A stretch of 64,000 nucleotides of DNA. It comes from Muricea muricata. Taxonomy: Eukaryota > Cnidaria > Anthozoa > Malacalcyonacea > Plexauridae. The stretch is taken from contig OY979725.1 of NCBI GenBank assembly GCA_963855995.1, positions 1,550,001 to 1,614,000 of the forward strand, given 5' to 3'. Made by a program: the position numbers and the translations under genes. The notes under the pieces were generated by a model. It did not search any database. It saw nothing but the letters and a program-made list of their open reading frames with translations, and had not been told where the DNA came from. Positions 44,536 to 57,400 of the stretch are shown here, one piece after another; position 1 is the stretch's first letter; each line of letters opens with the position of its first letter.

Positions 44536-47500
44536 AAACATGGATTATTTGTTCCTTTCGAAGGAACAGAGCCGCAATGTCATGATACCTCTTATGTTGG
44601 GCGTGGCATTCCTCGTATAGAAAGAGAATGCAACAGACTTAAGTATCGTTTCATAAAAGATTCCTTGCAAAGAACAATAATGAACACATAGAAAAAGCAC
44701 ACATGTTGTAGCACGTTTTAAACTAAGAGATCGTTGTAAAAACTAGGAAGTAAACGTCGGGTTCAATACAGCTCCGCAAACATTGCTGTAAGCGATACTT
44801 AAGCAAGTGGTATTACGTAGTTGACATCGTGCATAGACCCGTCTGAGTTATTGTGAAAAATCGGGCCACAGACAATGAGTCTGATGAATCAAATTAGTGG
44901 AAAAACTATGTAATGTTTTCAAACACCAGCATAGCACTTTATGACTATTAATTTTTGGTAATCACCTTGGCCGAAGACCAAAATCTTAAGAAGACCAGAT
45001 CTTGAAATGTATATATTATAGATAGGAATATTCGCCCTAACCATTTCCATTCTAGATTCGTCAGACCCGGATTCTTTCCTACTTGAAACAACTAAAATAC
45101 ATGCTACGTCTGAATAAGTCAGATTTCTATTTTAAAAAACGCCCACCCAATTATCATCTTATAGCTGCCAAGTGCTCAATGACATATCACAGCATGTATA
45201 TGGCTGTTTTGCATTGGAACACGTGCAAAAGGAAGATTAGCGATTATTAAATATATTGAACGTTTTGACAGAAAATAAAAGAAAATGGGGGGTTTTCATT
45301 TGATTTTTATGTCCAAAGCATTTGTAGATAAAGGCAAACGTGAAATAGTATATGATCAAAAGCTATGATACAGGGGCAGTAACATTGTGTGCAAGGAGTC
45401 TTAATTATAACGATCCTAACTCCAATAGCCTTGCATCCACAAAATCTTTATGAATTAACCGAAACTAGCCAAAATATAAAGAGCGAATATAACCAAACTG
45501 AGATAAACTTAGCACGGTTAAATAACACGGAACAGCTCTTGTTTGGATCAGTATCAAATGGATGTCTGTACACTTAACCGAATAAGTTAGTCCAACACTA
45601 TGTACCAATGTTTAACCAAGCTGGATTGAAACTCAGTTACCACTTATCTAAACCAGTTTTCGTCCTTGTGTTCTCCGCCATAATTTGTCTTCATGATCAC
45701 GTTGCATGCCATTTCGGTAGCAGCGTTTCACAACAGGCGTTCCATTGTAGGATTCTGTCCGCAGTGCGTTCATATGCATGATTATATTTGATTAACATCG
45801 ATTTTTATTTCAATCCCCGCATAACTGTCTTGTGGGAGATTTTAAACATATTCTATAGAATAGGGATCGAAAAGTTAATCCAAGAAGTAAAAAAATTGAC
45901 TCTGCGATTAACGATGACATTATTTCGGCAAAAAGAGAAAGTTTGGACTGTTTAAACGTGGGAAAAATTAACAGTTCCTAATAAGAAAATGCTTACTATA
46001 CTCATGGATATTCATCATACATTGGAGTGTGGATTTTGCCAGAATCTATGGATTTGCTAGACATTTTCCAAAGTATATATGCAAACGTACAATTATAATG
46101 GAAAATTAAAGTCCATTCAACTACAAATAAAGGAGCATAGAATTTCCAGACTAGCTGAGGATTTTTTTTTCACTTGTATCACCGGAATATCCTATCAAAC
46201 CTCAGCGTTCAAAACGACTCAAGCATTATTTTAACACTATTGCGAGCTGATAATTAGAGAGTACAGCAAAACGCACTAGTTAAGAGCCATTCAACATGTG
46301 CAAAAGAACAAGAAACCTCAGGAAAAAAATGTTTTGAAAGATATATCTGTATATAAAACAATGATCGTATTCATGCAGAAAGCCCATCAATTTTGATGGC
46401 AAAGATTAAAGGTGAACAAGCCTGAACAACAATGATTCTACTGAAGGCATTGAGTCATAATAAAATTCAAGTCATAATTTCGGCATTTTACATCGTCATT
46501 TGCAAGCCAAGACTTTTAAAGAACTCATTTAGGCTCATCATGTTTTTAATACATAATTATTGTACACCATTTCAGAAAAAATTGTTCATTTGTTCTTTTA
46601 CTTTTACACAATTCAAATTCAAATTTTATCCTCTCATAAAGGATTTTTAAAGTTTTGATTAAAATCACATAAACATATGTATTAGTCTGTTTCATCGATC
46701 ATTTTAATGATGACTAAGACTGAGACATCAACAGTTACGCTGGACTAAAAGAACAAGAAGAATTAATGAGTTAAAACAATACACTTTTTGGTTAATTAAA
46801 CAAATATAGTGTTTAAAATCTTTTACATCATTTCAGATATACCCCTGTTTTTTCAACAACGAACGTCATATTACCAGCTTAATGGCTTAGACCGTTGAAG
46901 CCACAATATTAGTTGATAGAACGTGTGTATCAGGGATAATTAAAGCCCTATACTTGACCAATAGTGGTGCTTGTAGTGAGATAATCATTTAAACAATTGT
47001 GTGGACAAAAGATATAGAAGTTTTGAAGCGGTATTCTCTGAGGTAGACACGTCTTTATCAAACTAATCTTCAACGATAAACCCTTTCACGTGCTCACAGT
47101 TCCTTGATTGTTTGCCGAATAAAGTGAAGAATAAATTACATAAGGGCACCAAATAAAAGGCGCTTGAACCCATTTTAACATAATACGTCGTAGCTGAGTG
47201 AGAGGTGTTCGTGTTGGAAAAAACATTCCTGGAGGTTTTGAATAGTAGAATTTTTTTAATCGAAAACAAAATTCGATTTCTTCCAATCAACTTGAGGAGT
47301 GGAAAAAATTTCCACCGCTAATACCAGATTTACTGGACCGCGTTAACCTCTGAGCTTTATAAGGAGTCAAGTTTATCTAAAGGTTTTTGTCGGGGTTCAA
47401 CCGCTAATTCGAATGTTTTCATCAGCTAAGTAAGTATTTTAAAAGATAGGGGAATGGTTTTTTTTGCTTGAACGTGTGCGAATTAGGGAAAGGAGTTTAT

Positions 47501-48101
47501 TCAAAGAGTTATAAAGAAAAGACTAAGTCTTCTTTTTTAAAAAGGACACGCGATTGATCCGATGTCGACGACCTAAACCGCTTTCTTTGCGAAACCCAAT
47601 AACTTGTTTTTCATGTTAAAAAATAGCATTTCAAATGTCCAAAGCGATCTATGTTAGTGATAGAAAGGAAATAATTCAGTTGAGTTATGTACAACGTATG
47701 CTGATACTTCTAAAGAGGAAGAAATATTCTTTCAAAAACAACCGTTGGTGGTCGAACGTTTTCCGCATGATCAACCAAAACGAACGCTGTTTGAGGTAAC
47801 ATGAAGATTCTCATTAAGTTTGTGAGTTTGCAGCTTCATTTCATAACACGCCATGCAAGCCAGAGAGTGATTCTGGTTGAGACAGAAACTGGAAAATTTT
47901 AGTACTTACATTAGTAGCAGTAGTTGCCGGCAATAATCTATATGAACATCAACATATTGCGAATGTAAAGTAATCCAGGGCAATGATCGAATTGTGCAGA
48001 AGATTGGGCTAGATAAGGTGGCCTTAATTTTAACCAGTAAAATATTTTTACCGGTAAAATTTATAAAAAACGCGACACATTTTTATATCCGTGAAGCGTA
48101 A
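44536..48101. other. Non-coding AT-rich region
   Basis: No supportable gene. The stretch at 46030-46085 shares a weak match with 53715-53765, noted in the findings. The rest is featureless to my eye. Confidence 0.5.
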
Positions 48102-48473
48102 AGCCCCGTACAGACGAGCACGTTTTCCTTGACAAGTTTCTTAACGAGTTCACTTACGCGTCTGTACGACGAACAAGTTTTCCTTGACAAATTTTCCTTG
48201 AAAGGCTTTATTTGTTCCTGTGTGCGCGAAATTTGACAATATTTTTTCCTGTCAACATTTACGAGGCCACACGAACAAAGTACGTAAACAAACGACCCCC
48301 TTGGCAAGTGTTCCTTGTTGCACGTACACACAAGCAAGTTTCATTTTTAAAAGCTGGTACGACTAGCTTTTAAACCAGGCTCCTTGTCAAAGAAAAATTG
48401 TCAGTTTTTTCGCGTACACTGCACGAGCAAATAAAACACTTGTCAAGGAGAACTTGCTCGTCTGTACGGGGCT
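48102..48473. mobile_element. 372-bp PIF/Harbinger-like MITE with TAA duplication
   Basis: Terminal inverted repeats 'agccccgtacagacgagca' on the left and 'tgctcgtctgtacggggct' on the right, flanked on both sides by TAA (48099-48101 and 48474-48476). A 3-bp TAA/TTA target is typical of PIF/Harbinger. The interior is full of short 'ccttgacaag' and 'cttgtcaagg' words in both orientations. It has no transposase frame. Confidence 0.85.
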
Positions 48474-48476
48474 TAA

Positions 48477-51400
48477 ATGCTCCCGTCTATGTCAATCGGA
48501 GTCATCGATCGATTATTTTGCTTTTTAGGCATCCGCTTCATTTAACCGATACTACTGTATTGGACAGTGATTCCCTTTGGCTTTCTTCACAAGACACGTT
48601 TTTATTGGAAAAAGCTGATACGGTTGGTCGAGAGGAGAAGGTTAGATGTTTAGCAATGTTTAAACCTTTATGTATTTCTTTTGTATCATTTTAATCCTCG
48701 ATTTTTGCTTTTATGATAACTTATTCGCCTCCCAAATTGCGCTCTATTCTCAAGTCCGCATTTCGTGCCCAATTCCGCTCCAGCAATTTTGTGCAAAACC
48801 AACGTCCGCAAATCCCGATCCGCATTTTGGTCCCGCTAAAAAGGCAGTAATTCCTTGAGGACAGCGTAGAGCTAAATCTAGTTATGCATATTTTTACTAC
48901 CGGCTTAATCAGCATGAGGTTGCTAATAATGATCTGTGTATTAACGTAAGCAGATAATCATGGGCGTTAATGAGCCTCTATGTACGCCAGGCAACTATAT
49001 TTAGTGCCTTGTGAGTTCGTGTGTTTTTTCTCTCCCTGACTGGTGGCCAGAATGTGTCACTGACACTAAACATGGCAGTTGTTTCAAGCATGGTAAAATC
49101 CCTTCAACCTAAAATGTACTCACAGTTGCCACAAGTAAGAAACACGTAATCACGTATCCTTATCTACCTCGCGATGTTAATAACAGCGAAGCATTGTCAA
49201 CGATAAAATTACCTCGAAAGGTCTTGCATCCTACTGATAACTTGACAAAAAAATACCCAGCATTTCTGCAGGTAAACTGAAAAGGACAATATATCGTGTT
49301 ATTCTACTGCCCCTCCTCACAGCGGGTTCCTAAACTGTGGATACTGTATCTACGTAAATGTTCCTGGGCTGCGATAAGGAAAGTGTAAAAATCTGAAGTG
49401 GAATATCCATTTAGCACATCCAATTTTCGCTCCTTCAAGTTTTTTACAGCGTTAAGATTTTAGAAAAACAACACGTCATTAGAAACCTACGTCATAACTA
49501 CCAAATGCTAGCAGGACAATTGATTCCTGCACAAACGAGAAAGCTCTGAAAAAGTAGACAATACAAGTGCATCGTTTGTAAAATGCAATGCTGGATTACG
49601 AATCTTCTACCAAACTAATCAGTCTGATGGAGTTCGAATATTTTTTGGCGTATTCCACTACAAATTCTGATTTTATGGTGTTGGTAATGACATTTAATCC
49701 ACATAAATAACAGATTTGGTGTACATAATAGATAATAGAAAACTAACACTAGAAAACTACGGTACATTGCTCGTAAGTCCATGCATAAACCCAAATTAAG
49801 CAGCTAATTCTTCAGTGAAAAATCGTTAAGAGCCTGAAACACGTATTAGCTAACCTCAAAGTGCTAATTATTTTATTTGCATGGCAACAGTGTACTTACG
49901 TAACATAGTCCGATAGGACATTTTTCATAAAACAAGTTATAAAATCGTTGAAGTATACAAAATTTATCTGATAAAGTATACTCTTGGTTGATAAAGCACG
50001 AATATTGATATAACGCGAATTGAGGGCATTTTAAATAGCCTTTAAATAGCCTTGGTATTCATTTACACGGGTACCCAAGTAGCGAGCGAAATACTATAAC
50101 AATGTTTCTCATAATTTTCAATTCTTCCACATAATCCCTAACGCTTTATATGGCTCGTATGTTCTTATCCGGATTTATTCAGCTCCTTTTGATGGTTGGT
50201 TCGGGAATAATGGTCTTATTAGCTCAGCAAGGGATAAGAATAAAAGCTGAGAAAATCGTATAGCTATATCCATGATCAGGATTAACCACTATTTATTCAC
50301 CCAATCGTTAACTTTATTATCTTTATTCAGGTCATCAATCAAAACTGGTGTTATGCAATGTTCACACAAAAGTCAAAAATATGCATAAGGGGAGCTACTT
50401 CGCTATATAAATAATAAAGATACTACATGTTATTATCATTATTCTGCACTTCCTATTTTGGGTTCGAAAACAAGCCTAGCTTAAATCTTTCATCAACATC
50501 TTCGATAGAATTTGGTTCCCAGTATAGTGAAGGGTTTGATAACAAACTCTACCTTTGTTCAGCTAAAGTAAGCTCTTGTTTTTAATTTAATATATATGTG
50601 TTTGCACTAGGAAAAAATGAAAGTCCAATAGAAATTGTATGGATTTTATCGTTGGAACTAGTATGGATTTCTATTTTCGGTAATAATTGATATATCATTG
50701 TCATTGATATGCAAACATTTCACCAATATTATTGCTATATAGAAATTGAGAGTTATAGAAGGCTTGAATAAAAAGATATCTGCAGAGGCTAAGAATCCAT
50801 AAAGCGGTGTTATCTTCAGTGCCCAAATATTGAAAACCTAAGGGATACATTCCTAAGTCTAAAAGTACCAACTAAAAACCGTATTAGAATACCAAGTCTA
50901 CTTGGTAGTAAGCTAATGCCAATTAGAAGATCGGTTGCTTCAGAGAAAATAATTCTACATGCGTAGCCGCAAAGTATCTTCCATGCATGGGTTTCAAAAA
51001 GTTTAAGGCGAAGACATGTCAATGAAGCTGTATGTGAAAAACTAAATTCAAAGCCACTAATCTTTTTCATTTCCTACTTGAATTTACATTGTATTTGTTG
51101 TTTTCCTGTCGTTTCTTCCCGTGGGCAAACTGAGTATCATAGACACACAAATGCGGATGGGGTTCAAGTGCATGTTGAATTTCCTTGTTGGGGGTGGGAA
51201 TATTAAAAGGTTATGCAAACATTCATTAGACTAGAATTAAGATCTTGTTCCTCGAAGATGTCTTGTGATTAACGAAAATGCTGATAAACAAAAAGCATGA
51301 ATTGCATCTTATCATCCTTATAATTAGAAGTTAAGTTTCATCCAAAAATGTCCTTTTTTCAGTAGGCATACTATATATTTAACATTAAATGTATGTACTT

Positions 51401-54400
51401 AACCTGTACTCACTATAGCGACATAAGCACATGAAGCATAACACTGCAAGCATTATCTATGGTAGAACAAAAGCAAATTCAGAAAGGAAATTCTTTATCC
51501 TTTGTTATTTTGCAAATGTTAATGTCGCTAGGTAGGATCAGCTAGGCTTTAGACTTAAGATATATATCATCGTGCAAAAACATCACTATTAAATCACAAA
51601 GCAATAAATAATGTGCATAAATATCAAAAATGTTTCATCACAGTTATAGGTACACTGTTAGAAAACAGGTGCGCGTTGCTTTTGTCCAGCGTAATTATGA
51701 GATCAGGCAGATTTTATGTTATCTGCTCAAATCACAGATGAGAGTCTATGCATGATTGGTGGTTACGCCTAGAGAGATTATCAAATTAATCTTTATAGAC
51801 AATTACTTGTAAACGATAACAATTCATCAACATGCTTAACACAAAATTCCATGCCATTGAGCTTAAAAAGTTATTCCAATGAGAAATGCAAGGTTCTGAA
51901 ATGCAAGGACTTTAAAACTGAACCACTGGTGATTTTGTCTTGTTCACCATAATTCTTCTCTGCACGAATTGTTAGAGGATTCAGATAAGTGTGTGAAACG
52001 AAACGTTGCAAGGGGCTTTTTATTACTTGATTAGACTCGACGCTGATGCCATGGCTAAATGGCATAATCTTGTTTTAGGATACAAAAACACTGTACTTCG
52101 AGGTATCGAAAACCAAGTCCCGAAAGATAATTAGATTTGAAAGAGCTTTTGAAAGAAAATGAGCTTCGTTCCACCTCGAACACGTGAAGCATATATTTCT
52201 TGACGTTTGGGTCGACTTAAGCATTAAATAGACCAGCACCTGAATTAAAATAAAAACTAAAATCTACTATTATATTTGTCTTATTTAGTCGTCTTGTAAG
52301 CCTGGTTGATTAAATATTGAGAAGAAAGCAGTGACATTAAAATGAAATGCACAAGATTAGCTAATAGCTTAGGCTTCCTTCTTAAGAGAATTTCATTCAA
52401 CAATATTGGGAAAAATTTGGGGAGCTCAAACGGCGAGACCCGAAACCGAACTGGTCCGTCGCCTCAAAGAAAGGCATTTTACAGGAGAATAATTTTATAT
52501 CAAGTTTGAAAATCAACCTGTTTAACATATGAGACTGGTGAGGAAGGTGGCTAGACGAATCGAAAATTTTTTGAATTTTCCAATGGTATCGAAAATCAAC
52601 CGTGATGTTGTGTTTATACAACAAAACTTAATTACTATGGTTTCAATGTCACGACCCTGCACATTCTGGCACTTTATTAAGGACTGTCATCGCAGTTAAG
52701 TATTTTGTTAAATGGAGCATCACATGCACTCACAGAGAACAGGAATGTGGGAATTTGCTTGACGTTGATATGTATGCATGACATTTGGAAACTTTTGCTG
52801 GGACACGAGTATTCTAGAAACTGAAGATAGGCCAATTTTGTACATTTTAATGAGAGGGATATAAAGAATCCTGAGATGAATGCTTTCCATAGATAGTGTG
52901 CAATGATATCTTCATTGAATGTGAGAACATATACGTGTAAAACCATTCAGCAAAACAACTATTGCTGGGACACAAGATATAATGAATGTACAAACTATAC
53001 ATGATGATGTGAGATAGAATTGCTAACATTTTCAAGATAAATAACACATGTTACAACCGTTTGTCACTAAACTTTTGCAAAGAACTTAAGGTTAACACAT
53101 ATAATGCGTCTCGAATTTGCTCTAGAGTGTTGTTAGATTAATTGCCCAGCTCGCAGAAAAAAATTTCAACATTTTTGTCTTACTTGGGTTTAACTGAAAG
53201 TCTCTCAAAGACTCAAACATCATATTCACCCTTAAACCAAGCAATGTATTGGCATATTTCTACGACGTGAAATTACAAAACCAGCTATACCTGGATGCAT
53301 TACTGTATACACCATATACAGCTAACTTAGTTGAAGATCTCAGACGGGGTTAAAAGTAAACCAACAAAAACCAACTCCAATGCATGCTGATATTACTCAG
53401 GTTTATTGATACATTGATGCTGTCAAGCGAATATGACACAATCACATTAATCCCAGCCAAGCATCCATCACCATCATACAGAATTTGCGAGGATCAACGG
53501 ATAGAAATAACATCTAACTAAGTGGATTTTCGATAATCCCAAATGGTATCATGCAACACGTTAACTTGGTATGAAAATCGAGAACGATTATTATGCTTGG
53601 ACAGAAATACTGCACATCAACTCAACTCCTGAACGTTTTAGAAACACACACACACACACAAAATTTCCACATAAAAAATTGACAATCCATGTGTAGTATT
53701 AAATATTTTCCATTTTGCCAGAATGGCCATGAATTTTTCAGACATTTTCTATACTATGAAGATATAAAATAGTTACAGATAATATCCATTCCACATAATT
53801 TCAATACCATAGATTTTCACACGGATTCCATACGGTGTATATCTTACATCCTGGACAAATGAGCCAGACTGTATAGCCAAAGCTAACAATGACAACAATG
53901 TAGTTTAATTATTCAGGAAATTTGACCAATAGCTTGCAGTACTTTACAAGCTTGTATGGTGTAGGCGTTGGATGTGGTTTGAAATCCTAATTCAATTATC
54001 GGGAGTGAAGACAGAAGCATGATTCCTGGGTGACCTTTTAAACATCCAACTTAATCTAATGTACCGTTTGTACTTTTTGTCTGAATTAAATCCAGATTTT
54101 ATCTTCTCAGACTGAGGAATAGTTATTCGAATGGATTCAGAGAATAGTCAAATCCCTAAACTAAATCTTATTACAAAATACAAACAACGATTATACATTC
54201 AGCTGTAATTTCTACCAATATATGTAAATGCTTTTTAGTCTTAATTTGTTTAGTTGATGTTATCCTGACCAGACTTCAGCCTATAGGTTTATACGGTTTA
54301 TACTGCATTGGTAACTTTATTTGTCTCACACTCTCAGACCAAGGTGGAAACTTAATCAGTTCTGTTTGTGGATTTAACTACTATTTTTTAATGAAGAAGT

Positions 54401-57400
54401 ACGATCCGAATACTGAAGAAAACATTGTATATTCCTATAACTTTTGAGAAGATGGTCCAATTTAGCTCTAAACTGCTGAAATGTCTCTTGTCTCAACTTG
54501 ATCAGTGAAAAAACCCAATAAAAATATACAATGTCATTTATCATATCGTCTGTCTAAACATATGATAAAATTGGATAAGATGGAACCTGTTGCGTAAAAG
54601 TTTAAGTCGCATATTCTAAGAAGCAGGGATTAACATATTTAATCAAATGCCTGAATGATGGCAAGACATGCCGGACAATCACACGAAATTTCATATACAA
54701 ATTTATACATGTCCTGTACGTGTGTTTAAGTGTTCTTCAGTTTCCTTTCTTCACCATGACATTGACATCGCTACAGACTTACACATACGTGATTTTTATT
54801 ACAATCTTAAATGAAGTCGTTGTCGTAACGTGGAGCTTTGCACAACGTGAAGTTGTGAAAACATCGAGTTTATCTTGTAACAACGAACGAAATAAGTTAT
54901 AATAGAGTTACTAGATCGATTATGTTCCAAATACACTTCACCAAAAACTACTGACTTATCTAAACTACATGCAAAGCTCCAAACTTTACTCAATTTCCAA
55001 CTATTGATCCATTCTTATCTGTCTTAATTCTCTATATATCCATAAGGAGCAAATCAATAATTAACTTTGTGAAAACTAGTCTTTAGAAAATCAAAAACAA
55101 AGTTGGGAGGTTGATATTTTATTTGTAGGTAGCGTTGCAAAGTTTTCTGTCATGGGCAATTCAGCTGCTGGTATATGACGTTGCCTTAAAAGTAAAAAGT
55201 TTGTGTACTCAAATGATTTCCCGTACTTAAAAGGTATTCGAGAAGTAGGCTTAATTTATGGATTGGGTGCAAAACATCTCAAGATGGAAGACACAGGATC
55301 ATGAAAATCATATCAGCACTTGAACATCTGACCATATTCTACCATTGTTCCTGGTAGGCACGGACTTATCTGAAGTTTCTAAGCCCTTGCTGAGGGGAGC
55401 ATTGCTTTGCCAAATGCTTACGAGGCGCCATGCCGCCGGCAACCGTGTTTACGCAGTCATATTTCGAGCATCGAGTGCTCAAATACCTTCTTAAGTAGAA
55501 ACTTGTTTGATGAAAAAATACAGTTGCTTCACAAATACCTGTCTATAGATCACTACGGTTCAGTCACACAAAGTTCTCATATTTCTTATCAAGATAAATT
55601 TCTATTCCTGCACTCACCAAGTCACTTTTCTTCATCTTAAATTTTAATCTTCTAATTCAAATGCTGGAACAGAACTTCGCCGTCGCAGAGACATTCTATA
55701 TTTGCAATTTTAATCTAGTGCGACTTTCTTGAGCATCCCCTAACATCCCAAACTCGCCAAATTCTTCACTCTAATTGTCCACCCACGCTTTCAATCAAGG
55801 TGAGGGATGATGAGTGGCACATGAAGATAACTTGTTACATGCTGTTCATAATTGAAGAAACGTTAGTCCAATCAGGACTGGATTGGTACAGTTTTACCTC
55901 TCTTGTGCTTCGGGGATTTTTCTCCGATCCCCCCTCTCTCCCTAAAAATAACACTCTTAAGCAATATATGCATATAGATGATGTAATGTGTTTGTATTCT
56001 CGAGCACTTTAAGAAAACAATTGACATTAAGTAAATCATTAATAAGAAAAACCAATGTAAAAAGAAGAATTATTGTTGATGGAAGTCCCTAGATATTTTC
56101 TCTAGGAATTTGGGAAGAAACAGCATTCGTGTTCAAAAATAAAGAAGTAAGTGCGCGAAACTGGAATCATTTTATAAAGTAACCCATGTTTCCGAAAAAA
56201 AATCCCATAACCAACAGGATACAAGAAAATTACTGGATACCAGTTGATGCATGTGTTGCTCGCAGAATGCCTAAAATTTCCGGTCAAAGACCCGGTGTTT
56301 GATGAGCATTAGTTGGTATTTTGAAATATTTCATAACCTGCAGGACTATAGACTATCGTTGAAGAAAACTAAAGCGGTTTTGCTTTGCTTAGTGTAAGAG
56401 ACGTTGTGTATGCAAAATCGTTTTCCACTGGAAACTCATCGTGAGAGAATCTTTATGAAGACGGATGCCCAACATGGATAATGGTACGGAAAATGGTGAC
56501 AATATCAACACCATTGTCATTCGAAAAGTTCACATTTCCCCATACTATGGATTTGCAAGATTTTTTCAACAGTGCGCAGTTAGCGCACATGAATTCAATT
56601 CTATTTTACTCTTAGCGTGATAATTTTGAAGGCGTGAACAATCCAGCACTCAGATTTCCGAATGCTGTCGAAATTCCATAACACTTAAGAATGGGTGGTG
56701 ACGTTTAACATAAACACAGGTTTGGTTGGCGACCTGGAAACTATTTCCTTTATGTCACTTGCACAACGAGTATTAATACCCTGAGCTTCGAGAGCAAACG
56801 TCAAACCCTGTACAACATCAACAAGTGAAACAAGCGATAGGCAGAGGATTGACCGGTTGCACCAGCTCGCACTGAACGGAACTGAAGAGTCTTTATACTG
56901 CGCAAATTGCGTACAAGCTCTGGCTTATCCACAAGGAAACTAGGCAAAGCAGATTACTTGAAGTAAGTTGAAGATTTTTCTTTATATGTTCTGTATTGAT
57001 ATACGACTCCGGTAATCTGCGAGGTTGAAAATTTTTCGATTGGCTTATGGTTCGTTTGTTAGCTCACCGTTGACACAAATCTTAGCAATATTCATTGAAG
57101 TAATCAGGTTGTAAGCGCTGCTCGCAAACAGAAGGAAACTCGCGACAATCTCATTAATAACAACATTTTTCTTCAGTCTTGCGGTAATGCGCTGACGTAC
57201 GATTCCTTCAGCCTATTTTCATATACTTAAGAATCTGATTGAATCCTTTTCTTACACATTCTTTTCCCAATGCTTAAAAACTCTGCCCTGTAATCGTGTA
57301 GAGCTAATAATTTAACCACCTTGAAGGTGATCTGCAGTTTTTGCAATGTTTTCTGAAGCGATTTTGGTGATATACCTTTTAAGGTTTTGGTGCGTTTAAT

